DNA from: Flavobacterium sp.
GTDB lineage: Bacteria; Bacteroidota; Bacteroidia; Flavobacteriales; Flavobacteriaceae
Direction of reading: 5' to 3'
DNA: 9,117 nucleotides
NCBI GenBank assembly: GCA_019105125.1
Contig: JAHRWO010000044.1
Span: 1-9,117 of the forward strand
Shown: piece by piece, positions 1 through 6,035 of the stretch
Layout: every line of letters starts with the position of its first letter
Position numbering within the stretch: position 1 is the first letter of the stretch
The notes under the pieces: model-generated
The model's input: only the letters and a program-made list of their open reading frames with translations
Told to the model about the DNA's origin: nothing
The model's database searches: none
Position numbers and translations under genes: made by a program

Positions 1-1
1 T

Positions 2-475
2 CGAATTTTTGCTTACGCTGGTGCCATTACAGTTGAAAGAACTTGGAGAGCAAAGGGACAAGATGTCACGGAGAAAAAAGAAGTGAATCCAAATGATACC
101 GAAAATATCAAAATTGCGTTACAAGATGGTTGGGTGATTACTTTTCCTCAAGGTACTACACGTTCTTTTAAACCAGTTCGTAAAGGAACGGCACATATTA
201 TTCTACAGCACAAGCCAATCGTAGTGCCAATTGTAATTGATGGTTTTCGTCGTTCTTTTGATAGAAAAGGACTTATGATCAAAAAGAAAGGAATACTGCA
301 ATCTATGGTGATTAAAGAGCCTTTACAAATTGATTATGAAAATGATTCAGTTGAAAAGATTGTAGAGATGATTGAATTTGCTATTGAGCAACACCCCTCG
401 CTTTTAAAAGTGATACCAGCAGAGGTGTTAGAGGAAAAACGTAAAGAAGATGAACAAAGACGTTGGAGTTATTAA
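2..475 (+). CDS. PlsC-type 1-acyl-glycerol-3-phosphate acyltransferase family protein, C-terminal part (5' end outside window)
   Basis: The frame is open from base 2 to a TAA at 473-475; the GTG at 83 is internal, because sense codons continue upstream to the window edge (RIFAYAGAITVERTW...). About 157 residues are visible. FPQGTTRS (window residues 48-55) corresponds to the acyltransferase block III motif FPEGTRS, and VPIVIDGFRRSF fits block IV, in which a hydrophobic P-I/V stretch follows the KGTAHI segment. The H(X)4D block I must lie upstream, outside the window. The family transfers acyl chains from acyl-ACP or acyl-CoA to lysophosphatidate, or in some subgroups to lysolipids, at the cytoplasmic membrane. 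The Glu usual in block III is Gln here, which I take as a subfamily trait, so the exact acceptor is uncertain. The charged tail (EEKRKEDEQRRW) looks like a normal C-terminus. A terminator follows at once. Confidence 0.85.
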   Translation, partial: RIFAYAGAITVERTWRAKGQDVTEKKEVNPNDTENIKIALQDGWVITFPQGTTRSFKPVRKGTAHIILQHKPIVVPIVIDGFRRSFDRKGLMIKKKGILQSMVIKEPLQIDYENDSVEKIVEMIEFAIEQHPSLLKVIPAEVLEEKRKEDEQRRWSY

Positions 476-512
476 CAAAAAGGTTCTGAATTTTATTCAG
501 AACCTTTTTGTT
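474..512. terminator. Bidirectional intrinsic terminator between convergent genes
   Basis: A perfect 17-bp inverted repeat (474-490 with 496-512, loop 491-495) has an A-tract at its left foot and a T-tract at its right foot, so it can stop transcription from both sides. It starts inside the TAA of the acyltransferase gene (473-475) and ends inside the stop codon of the TraB-like gene (511-513, minus strand). Confidence 0.9.
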
Positions 513-1365
513 ATTTAACGGCTTCTACTTCATAGCCTTTTTTTCTTAAAAGATTTATAACTCCTTCTTCACCAGCTAAATGTGCTGCGCCTACACCGAA
601 GAATGTTGGTTTATCAGACATAATTTCTATCATTAAGGGAATCCAATTCTTGTTGCGGTTGTTCAGTAAAACCTCTTGATTTTCAGCAGAAATTTTATTG
701 TCTGATTCCTCCATCATTTTCAACATCCCTTCAATGTCTTTGTTTTGATAGATTTTCATCATTTTATTCATTTCGGCTTTATCTTTTGCTAAATCACTTT
801 TAGCCATTTTAACCAATTCCTCTGCTTGAATTTCATATGGAATTTTATCAAAAACACGCATTTGTTCTTCAACAGTTTCTAGTCCAAATATTTCTTCGTT
901 TTGTTCTTTAGAAATTTTCATTAAAGTATTTTCAACCGATTGAAAAGGACAATCTAGCATTTTAGGGTATAACATTGTAGTTACGATGAATGGTTTAAAA
1001 CTGTCGAACATTTTTGCCGACATTTTAATATTTTTCTTTAAAAATTCATCCACTAATTTAAAATCCTCAGCACTTAATAATGAGGAAAGTTTTTTATCAT
1101 CCTTCATTATCATGTGTTTCATCATTTGCTTTTGCATCGATTCATCATCCATGTCCAATTCTAAATATAATTGTTTGGTATTTTCTAAGGCCTTTATGGT
1201 ATTTTTTTCTAAAGTAGCATCACAAGTCATGTGAATCGTCCCAAATAGGTACGATTCTTGTTGTAATCCATTACCTGAGATTCTCCAAAGTAAACTTTTT
1301 TCTAATTCTTGAGAGAATGAGAATCCTGAAATTAAAGTTAAAAGCGAAATAAAGATTTTTTTCAT
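511..1365 (-). CDS. Exported TraB/GumN family protein (putative Tiki-like metalloprotease)
   Basis: This 284-residue protein has an N-terminal signal peptide (MKKIFISLLTLISGFSFSQ, cleavage near residue 18) with no lipobox cysteine, so a soluble periplasmic protein is expected. The mature part opens with LLWRISGNG...SYLFGTIH. Two GxxH motifs frame the domain: GTIH at 42-45 and GAAH at 259-262, the latter followed by LAGEEGVINLLRKKGYEV, the typical end of TraB/GumN (TraB_PrgY_GumN) proteins. A conserved acidic residue follows the first motif (YLELDM, E69), and GLETVEEQM is another family-like segment. Animal Tiki proteins of this clan are metal-dependent proteases; activity of bacterial members is mostly inferred. 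The middle is rich in Met and Lys. The start codon overlaps the stop of the upstream membrane-protein gene by one base (TAATG on the minus strand), suggesting translational coupling in the sigma-factor operon. The family call is firm; the substrate is unknown. Confidence 0.85.
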   Translation of the reverse strand: MKKIFISLLTLISGFSFSQELEKSLLWRISGNGLQQESYLFGTIHMTCDATLEKNTIKALENTKQLYLELDMDDESMQKQMMKHMIMKDDKKLSSLLSAEDFKLVDEFLKKNIKMSAKMFDSFKPFIVTTMLYPKMLDCPFQSVENTLMKISKEQNEEIFGLETVEEQMRVFDKIPYEIQAEELVKMAKSDLAKDKAEMNKMMKIYQNKDIEGMLKMMEESDNKISAENQEVLLNNRNKNWIPLMIEIMSDKPTFFGVGAAHLAGEEGVINLLRKKGYEVEAVK

Positions 1366-2006
1366 TAGTAGTCTATTTTTTTAAGTTCGTCGTAGTTTTT
1401 TTGTAGTTTTTTCATTAAAATTCCATACAATAAACGGTAGAACAACCAAATAAGACCAATGAATATAGTAATTACAATCGTGTAAATTACAATCATGATA
1501 CAGTAAAATGTTTTGGTATCTACGTTAGAAGATACGTTATCAATCATTTTGTTTATAGAAGGGTCGTATAAAAATTGGAAAATAAAAACAATAATCATCG
1601 ATATTGCTGTCATTCCTAAGTTATACCAAACATAATATTTTACGGTTTTACGTGTTTTTAAAATGTTTTGCATTAATTGTTTTACATTATCTGTGGTATT
1701 TATGGCTCTGTAGTTTTTGAAAAACAAAATGATAAAAAAGATAATTACACCATAGCTTATCAGAGACATAATAGGCATTAGAGTATCGAGATGATATAAT
1801 TCAAGAGTTTTTAAGTATTGATCATCTGTAGTTAAAAAGGAAATACTCAACCATAAAAGTAATTCTAAAACACTGATAATCAAAATCCACTTCACAATTG
1901 AAGACGAACCTTTGTGCAGCATTCCGTAAATTTCTTTTTCGCTTATTTGATGGAACAACCCCTCTTGTTTTTTCCAATCTTTTTTTAATAATTCTAATTC
2001 ATCCAT
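1365..2006 (-). CDS. Four-helix membrane protein encoded directly after an ECF sigma factor
   Basis: This is a 213-residue protein of unknown function. The N-terminus is a charged, probably cytoplasmic segment (MDELELLKKDWKKQE, then FHQISEKEIYGML). Four hydrophobic helices follow at about 37-58, 76-96, 124-147 and 168-190, and the tail is basic (KKLQKNYDELKKIDY). It starts 2 bp after the sigma-factor stop and its own stop overlaps the TraB-like start, so the three genes read as one coupled unit. By position it is where an anti-sigma factor normally sits. The short N-terminal helix pair could bind a sigma factor, but I see neither a zinc-binding HxxxCxxC nor another recognised anti-sigma motif. 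A role as membrane sensor or anti-sigma partner is therefore inferred from position only. Similar proteins starting with a DELELLKKDW-like segment appear to be common in flavobacteria (recollection, not checked). Confidence 0.75.
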   Translation of the reverse strand: MDELELLKKDWKKQEGLFHQISEKEIYGMLHKGSSSIVKWILIISVLELLLWLSISFLTTDDQYLKTLELYHLDTLMPIMSLISYGVIIFFIILFFKNYRAINTTDNVKQLMQNILKTRKTVKYYVWYNLGMTAISMIIVFIFQFLYDPSINKMIDNVSSNVDTKTFYCIMIVIYTIVITIFIGLIWLFYRLLYGILMKKLQKNYDELKKIDY

Positions 2007-2008
2007 AG

Positions 2009-2503
2009 CTACGGATTTAATATTTTTTTTAATTTCCCTTTTACACGGTTCATTTTTACTCGTGCATTCACTTCACTAATCCCCAGCGTTTCTGAAATTT
2101 CGGTATAATCTTTATCTTCTAAATACAAGAAAACTAAGGCTTTTTCAATATCGTTTAATTCGCTAATAGCACTGTACAAAAGCTTTAATTTTTCTTCTTC
2201 TTCAAAATTGTAATCATCTTGTGTTACCTTATGAAAAGTACTATCAAACTCAATGGTGTCAATAGTTCTTTTCTTTTTTCTGTACAAAGTAATTGCGGTA
2301 TTTAACCCTACGCGATAGGCCCAAGTCGTGAATTTTGAATCGCCTCTGAAGTTGGGAAAAGCTTTCCATAATTGAATCGTTATTTCTTGGAACAAATCGT
2401 TATGTGAATCCTCATCAGTAGTATATAACCTACAAATTTTGTGGATTATATTCTGATTTTCTTTGAGTTCTTTAACGAAAAGTGCTTCCGATTCTGATTT
2501 CAT
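2009..2503 (-). CDS. ECF (extracytoplasmic function) RNA polymerase sigma factor
   Basis: At 164 residues this is the normal size for a group 4 sigma-70 factor with only regions 2 and 4. Region 2 spans about 10-78, with the core-binding and -10 recognition segment DLFQEITIQLWKAFPNFRG, then SKFTTWAYRVGLNTAITLYRK. An acidic linker (DDYNFEEEE, about 96-104) leads to region 4 at about 110-160, with the helix-turn-helix DYTEISETLGISEVNARVKM for -35 recognition. It directs RNA polymerase to a small regulon, usually in response to an envelope signal. Downstream are a four-helix membrane protein (2-bp gap) and an exported TraB-like protein, so the operon probably links membrane or periplasm status to transcription. 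The start ATG is preceded by 30 bp separating it from the DUF3810 stop; autoregulation from that gap is possible but not shown. Confidence 0.93.
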   Translation of the reverse strand: MKSESEALFVKELKENQNIIHKICRLYTTDEDSHNDLFQEITIQLWKAFPNFRGDSKFTTWAYRVGLNTAITLYRKKKRTIDTIEFDSTFHKVTQDDYNFEEEEKLKLLYSAISELNDIEKALVFLYLEDKDYTEISETLGISEVNARVKMNRVKGKLKKILNP

Positions 2504-2505
2504 AT

Positions 2506-2540
2506 TAAATAAGTAGTAGATAGCTTTAATTTGTTACAAT
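2506..2540 (-). promoter_or_regulatory. Possible autoregulated ECF-type promoter upstream of the sigma gene
   Basis: Read on the minus strand, TGTAACA lies at the 3' end of the DUF3810 gene, and about 15 nt later comes CTACTTA, shortly before the sigma-factor ATG. The AAC core at the -35-like position resembles ECF promoters. The -10 element is weak and the transcript leader would be very short. This is a suggestion based on spacing and motif only. Confidence 0.25.
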
Positions 2541-3580
2541 TTTTCATAACCAATTGCTAGTCCAATAAATTTATTATATCCCTCCATGCCGTCTTTTTGT
2601 TGATTGGCTTTTAGGAAATTGTCGTAGAAATATTCGAAAAAGGTATTGATTAGCGTTTGATATTCCTTCCAAAAGGTTGTGTTTTCTTCAAAGTTTTTCA
2701 AAACGCCTTTATTCACTTTTTTCAAATAAGATTTTGAACTTCCCACTTGCATCATCTCCAAATTGTGTAATGCATAGCGCAACGCAAAACTGTAAGCCGA
2801 ATATTGGAAATACAAATCCTCATTTTTAGCAGCCGTTACAAATCCAATGAAATTACATTCGCTTTCGCTCCCAATTCCGGTTTGATGTGCCATTTCGTGG
2901 CAAGTTGTTAATGGTGAAGTGTATTTTGGCTTTAAATAATTGACTTGTGCTTCATTGGTAAACGGATTCAAATAACCTCCAAAACCCATATAACTCAATG
3001 GATAACTGAACAATGATGATTTAATACTTTTTATTTCATAACGGAACTCTTGTAAATCACTTGGAATGTTCACATAACCTTTTAAAGCAAAATCATAAAT
3101 TTTGTCATGAGAATACGGAATCATAACAGCAACCGTATCATTTTTAGCGATTTGCAATTGTAGTTCATTGGTTTTTACCAACATTCTTTCTGTAAAATCT
3201 TTCAATTCCTGTATAGAATATTCTTTTTCAATATTCAATTTTTCATGTAACGGAATTCGGTAATAGTTCATTCCCCAAAGGATGTGAAAGAAAAAATAAA
3301 ACACCGAAACCCAACTCAATATCGCTAATCCGTTATTTTTCCATTCTTTGAAAAAGCCGATACGGTGTTTCCAAATCCATCGGAATAAAAGTAAAATTAG
3401 AATGAAATAAGTAACATCGCCAAACGAAAATGGCAACCAACCTAATGTTTTTCTTGACACAAAAGCCAATTTTGGATAAAAACCTTTGCTGTACCAATTT
3501 TCTACAAAATCAGGAAATAAACCAATCGTTTTCACTACGATGATTTGGATAATTAGGCTAAAAGCAATAATTTTTTTCAT
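2534..3580 (-). CDS. DUF3810 domain-containing membrane protein with HExxH zinc-protease motif
   Basis: I start this 348-residue protein at the ATG at 3578-3580 (MKKIIAFSLIIQ), which opens a membrane helix. The longer frame to 3652 would add a poor N-terminus and overlap the divergent antitoxin gene. Membrane helices lie at about 4-21, 53-70 and 84-103 (ending HILWGMNYYRIP). The remainder is soluble and probably periplasmic. It contains TTCHEMAHQTGIGSESECNF, in which H228-E229-x-x-H232 matches a zincin metallopeptidase site and E239 or E241 could be the third zinc ligand. The architecture matches DUF3810, a Bacteroidota family without a known substrate. The neighbouring sigma gene is 30 bp downstream on the same strand and could be co-transcribed. 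Protease activity is inferred from the motif only. Confidence 0.85.
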   Translation of the reverse strand: MKKIIAFSLIIQIIVVKTIGLFPDFVENWYSKGFYPKLAFVSRKTLGWLPFSFGDVTYFILILLLFRWIWKHRIGFFKEWKNNGLAILSWVSVFYFFFHILWGMNYYRIPLHEKLNIEKEYSIQELKDFTERMLVKTNELQLQIAKNDTVAVMIPYSHDKIYDFALKGYVNIPSDLQEFRYEIKSIKSSLFSYPLSYMGFGGYLNPFTNEAQVNYLKPKYTSPLTTCHEMAHQTGIGSESECNFIGFVTAAKNEDLYFQYSAYSFALRYALHNLEMMQVGSSKSYLKKVNKGVLKNFEENTTFWKEYQTLINTFFEYFYDNFLKANQQKDGMEGYNKFIGLAIGYEKL

Positions 3581-3615
3581 ATCGTAAATATAAAAACTCT
3601 TCTTATATTTGTAGT
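3581..3615. promoter_or_regulatory. Divergent promoter region, 35 bp, with start-proximal TAnnTTTG boxes on both strands
   Basis: On the plus strand TATATTTG (3604-3611) is a perfect match to the Bacteroidota -7 consensus TAnnTTTG and ends 4 bp before the antitoxin ATG at 3616. On the minus strand TATATTTA (3592 down to 3585) is a 7/8 match and ends 4 bp before the DUF3810 ATG at 3580. No clear TTG -33 box is visible for either. With the usual spacing to the start site both transcripts would begin at or within a few bases of the ATG, giving leaderless or nearly leaderless mRNAs. The space leaves no room for separate regulation. Confidence 0.5.
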
Positions 3616-3909
3616 ATGCAATTAGGAAAATCTCAAATATTAAAAATCTCAAACTATTTCAAAACAAAACCCGTTTTGAAAGCGTATCTTTTTGGTTCAT
3701 ATGTAAGAAATGAGGCTCAAAATGATAGCGATGTAGATTTGTTAATTGAATTGGATTATTCTGAAAGAATTGGACTTCAATTTGTTCAAATGAAATTCGA
3801 TTTAGAACAATTATTAGGTAAAAAAGTTGATTTGGTTTCTTCAAATGCCATTTCTAAGTACATCAAACCTATTATTGATAGTGAAAAAAGACTGATTTAT
3901 GCCAAGTAA
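3616..3909 (+). CDS. mntA: MntA-like nucleotidyltransferase antitoxin (MNT domain, type VII toxin-antitoxin)
   Basis: This 97-residue protein is a minimal nucleotidyltransferase. G27-S28, ten residues, then D39-V-D41 is an exact GSX10DXD motif (LFGSYVRNEAQNDSDVDLLIE), and D72 in GKKVDLV fits the third catalytic carboxylate. Characterised MntA antitoxins use ATP to add AMP residues to a tyrosine of the partner HepT, silencing its RNase activity. All residues needed for that chemistry are present, so it should be active. The gene overlaps hepT by 11 bp (ATG at 3899, stop at 3907-3909), the usual compact arrangement for coupled expression. It is AT-rich and lacks the GC-richer codons seen in pepD, consistent with acquisition as a module. 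A TATATTTG promoter box lies 4 bp before the start. Confidence 0.93.
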   Translation: MQLGKSQILKISNYFKTKPVLKAYLFGSYVRNEAQNDSDVDLLIELDYSERIGLQFVQMKFDLEQLLGKKVDLVSSNAISKYIKPIIDSEKRLIYAK

Positions 3910-4255
3910 TCCTAAAGATTTAATACGATTACAGCATATTCTTGATGCAATTGATGAAATTGAAAAATACACTTTAGATGTTAGTTTTTCTGATTTTGAA
4001 CAAAATTCAATGATGTTAAATGCTTCTGTTCGACAACTTGAAATTATTGGAGAAGCTTCAAATCATTTATCAAAAGAAATTATTACTATTTATCAAACTG
4101 TGGAATGGAAACAAATTATCGGTTTTCGAAATTTACTAATTCACGAATATTTTGGAGTAGATACTGCCGTAGTTTGGAATGTAATTCAATTTGATTTACC
4201 ACATTTGAAAAACGAGATTATCATAATTATATCAGATTTAAAAAATAATAAATAA
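3899..4255 (+). CDS. hepT: HepT-like HEPN ribonuclease toxin (type VII toxin-antitoxin, DUF86)
   Basis: This 118-residue all-helical HEPN protein matches the DUF86/HepT family in length and motifs. The catalytic RX4HXY motif is intact as R77-NLLI-H82-E-Y84. R45-QLEIIGEA is the second typical family segment, and the N-terminus RLQHILDAIDEIEKY is a standard HepT opening helix. In studied systems R and H cut RNA (tRNA 3' ends in one case) and the Tyr of the motif is the residue AMPylated by MntA. Because R, H and Y are all kept, both toxicity and its control by the adjacent antitoxin are expected. The start overlaps mntA. The stop (4253-4255) is only 4 bp before pepD, so the toxin message runs straight into a metabolic gene. 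Identity is firm; the RNA target in this organism is unknown. Confidence 0.93.
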   Translation: MPSNPKDLIRLQHILDAIDEIEKYTLDVSFSDFEQNSMMLNASVRQLEIIGEASNHLSKEIITIYQTVEWKQIIGFRNLLIHEYFGVDTAVVWNVIQFDLPHLKNEIIIIISDLKNNK

Positions 4256-4259
4256 AACA

Positions 4260-5726
4260 ATGAGCCAAGAAATAAGAAATTTAGAGCCAAAAGCACTTTG
4301 GAACAAATTTGCCGATTTGAATGCCGTGCCACGTCCGTCTAAGAAAGAAGAGCGTGTGATTGCGTTCATGATGGAATTCGGACAAAAATTAGGATTGCCA
4401 ACTGTGAAAGATCATGTGGGGAATGTAATTATCAAAAAACCAGCGACTCCAGGTATGGAAAATCGTAAAACCATCGTAATGCAATCGCATTTGGATATGG
4501 TACACCAAAAAAATAACGATACGAATTTCGATTTCGATACACAAGGAATTGAAATGTATGTCGATGGTGACTGGGTTCGTGCTAAAGGAACTACGCTTGG
4601 TGCTGATAACGGTTTAGGAGTAGCAACCATTATGGCGATTTTAGAGAGTACTGATATTCCGCATCCAGCAATCGAAGCGTTGTTCACAATTGACGAAGAA
4701 ACGGGAATGACGGGAGCAATGGGCTTACAAGGTGGCATGCTTGACGGAGAAATTTTACTGAATTTAGATACAGAAGAAGACGATGAAATCGATATCGGAT
4801 GTGCGGGTGGAGTAGATGTAACGGCTACTAGAACCTACAACGAAGAAGAAACGCCTGAAGGTTCGGTGGGTTATACCATTACCGTAAAAGGCTTAAAAGG
4901 CGGTCACTCGGGAATGGATATTCATAAAGGATTAGGAAATGCCAATAAAATCATGAACCGTTTGTTATTTGATGGATTTGAAAATTTTGGTCTTCAAATT
5001 TCTGAAATTTCTGGTGGAAGTTTGCGTAATGCGATTCCTAGAGAAAGTGTTGCTAAAGTAATTATCGCAGCGATTTATGACGAAGCTTTTGTTTTTGATA
5101 TGCAAGAAATCATCAACGAAATCAAAGCCGAGTTCAAAACGATGGAACCGAATTTAACGATTGAGATTGTTAAAAGCGATTCCACTCCAGCGAAAGTAAT
5201 GGATTTAGGCGTGCAAGAAGGTTTATTAAGAGCGATTTATGCTGCGCATAACGGTGTTTACAGAATGTCGGCTGATATGGCTGATTTAGTAGAAACTTCA
5301 AATAATATTGCAAGAGTAATTGTAAAAGACGGTGAAATTTCGATTCAGAATTTAACGCGTTCGTCTGTGGAGAGTTCTAAATTTGATTTGGCTAATGCGT
5401 TGCGTTCGGCTTACGAATTGTTTGGTTGCGAAGTAGAATTTACAGGAAGTTACCCAGGTTGGACACCCAATGTAAAATCTGAAATTTTAGATGTATTAAC
5501 TTCTATTTACGAAAAACAAAACGGATCAAAACCTAATGTAGTAGCTTGTCACGCAGGATTAGAATGTGGTATTTTAGGAACAAATTATCCTAACATGGAT
5601 ATGATTTCTTTTGGACCAACGATCCACGGCGCACACAGCCCAGATGAAAGAGCGAGTATTTCTTCCGCTCAAAAATATTGGAAGTTTGTTTTGGAAATTT
5701 TACAAAATATTCCAGTTAAGAAATAA
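4260..5726 (+). CDS. pepD: Aminoacyl-histidine dipeptidase / cytosolic non-specific dipeptidase (peptidase M20C, PepD)
   Basis: At 488 residues this is close to the E. coli PepD length (485). It hydrolyses dipeptides, including those with N-terminal residues joined to histidine, in the cytoplasm for amino-acid recycling. The two-metal site is complete by motif: H77 (QSHLDMV), bridging D116 (LGADNGLG), E146 (general base) and E147 (IDEETGM), D170 (LNLDTEE) and H459 (HGAHSPDE). The lid or dimerisation domain inserted in M20 peptidases lies at roughly 190-380 and includes GGHSGMDIHKGLGNANKIMNR. The start ATG is 4 bp after the hepT stop and no separate promoter space exists, so expression probably depends on the toxin-antitoxin transcript or on a promoter inside hepT. 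A terminator follows 25 bp after the stop. The gene is visibly GC-richer than mntA/hepT. Confidence 0.96.
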   Translation: MSQEIRNLEPKALWNKFADLNAVPRPSKKEERVIAFMMEFGQKLGLPTVKDHVGNVIIKKPATPGMENRKTIVMQSHLDMVHQKNNDTNFDFDTQGIEMYVDGDWVRAKGTTLGADNGLGVATIMAILESTDIPHPAIEALFTIDEETGMTGAMGLQGGMLDGEILLNLDTEEDDEIDIGCAGGVDVTATRTYNEEETPEGSVGYTITVKGLKGGHSGMDIHKGLGNANKIMNRLLFDGFENFGLQISEISGGSLRNAIPRESVAKVIIAAIYDEAFVFDMQEIINEIKAEFKTMEPNLTIEIVKSDSTPAKVMDLGVQEGLLRAIYAAHNGVYRMSADMADLVETSNNIARVIVKDGEISIQNLTRSSVESSKFDLANALRSAYELFGCEVEFTGSYPGWTPNVKSEILDVLTSIYEKQNGSKPNVVACHAGLECGILGTNYPNMDMISFGPTIHGAHSPDERASISSAQKYWKFVLEILQNIPVKK

Positions 5727-5744
5727 GAAGTTTGAACATATAAT

Positions 5745-5780
5745 TAAAAAGAATCCCGAGATAGCTCGGGATTTTTTTGT
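5745..5780 (+). terminator. Intrinsic terminator of the mntA-hepT-pepD transcript
   Basis: A 9-bp GC-containing stem (AATCCCGAG 5752-5760 with CTCGGGATT 5765-5773, tetraloop ATAG) is followed by a run of seven T. A matching A-run on the left could let it act weakly in the other direction. It lies 25 bp after the pepD stop. Confidence 0.9.
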
Positions 5781-5822
5781 TTTGCTCTGTTTCGCCTTGA
5801 GATAAATTTATTTTTTGTGTTT

Positions 5823-5959
5823 AATCCTAAATGCACTTACAACTTAACCCATCTATTGGAGCCTATCCCGATTTCACGGGATGACCCGCTTGGTTTATCC
5901 TGAGCCTTGTCGAAGGACTCGGTGGTGTACTCAAAGTTTAGTTTGTTTTTTTTAGGATT
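5823..5959. repeat. Palindromic element: AATCCTAAA inverted ends enclosing two GC-rich hairpins
   Basis: AATCCTAAA (5823-5831) and its exact complement TTTAGGATT (5951-5959) bound a stretch richer in G+C than its surroundings. Inside are hairpin ATCCCG/CGGGAT (5865-5882, 6-nt loop) and hairpin GAGCCTT-GTCG-AAGGACTC (5902-5920, 7-bp stem with one bulged A and a GTCG tetraloop). No open frame of note crosses it. It lies between two convergent genes, so promoter function is unlikely. A small non-autonomous repeat or a structured 3'-region element is the most plausible reading. The second hairpin resembles CTGAGCC-TGTCGAAG type intergenic repeats that I recall from other bacteria, which I cannot check here. 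Confidence 0.5.
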
Positions 5960-5987
5960 TCGTGAATGTAAACATTTGAGAGGCGCA

Positions 5988-6008
5988 CTCCGTCAGTTTC
6001 TGGCGGAG
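5988..6008. repeat. Stable hairpin just outside the left end of the cassette-like unit
   Basis: CTCCGTCAG (5988-5996), loop TTT, CTGGCGGAG (6000-6008) form a 9-bp stem with one G-T wobble. It sits 2 bp outside the left inverted repeat of the 6036-6578 gene. No long T-run follows on the plus strand, so it is not a classical intrinsic terminator for pepD, which already has one. Confidence 0.7.
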
Positions 6009-6010
6009 CC

Positions 6011-6034
6011 GTCTACTCGATTAGCGGTTGTGTT
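6011..6034 (+). repeat. Left inverted repeat of a single-gene cassette-like unit
   Basis: GTCTA, 5 nt, then TTAGCGGTTGTGTT. The same arrangement in inverse orientation is found at 6599-6620 with a 3-nt spacer and one base change (TTAGCGGTTATGTT). The repeat ends 1 bp before the stop codon of the enclosed minus-strand gene (6036-6038). Confidence 0.7.
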
Positions 6035-6035
6035 T

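Noticed and set aside
83..475. Separate small gene starting at the GTG at 83
   Set aside because: The same frame is open to the window edge and the upstream residues belong to the acyltransferase domain.
986..1234. 82-residue plus-strand frame inside the TraB-like gene
   Set aside because: It lies antisense to a well-supported coding gene and has no recognisable motifs.
3581..3652. Longer N-terminus for the DUF3810 protein (ATG at 3652)
   Set aside because: It would overlap the divergent antitoxin start and promoter and adds 24 residues that fit no signal or helix better than the ATG at 3580.
4412..4738. 108-residue minus-strand frame inside pepD
   Set aside because: It is antisense to the metal-binding region of pepD; its Pro/Ser/Ile-rich composition is what the complement of pepD codons gives.
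5611..5805. 64-residue plus-strand frame over the end of pepD
   Set aside because: It overlaps the pepD C-terminus in another frame and runs through the terminator, so it is not a plausible gene.
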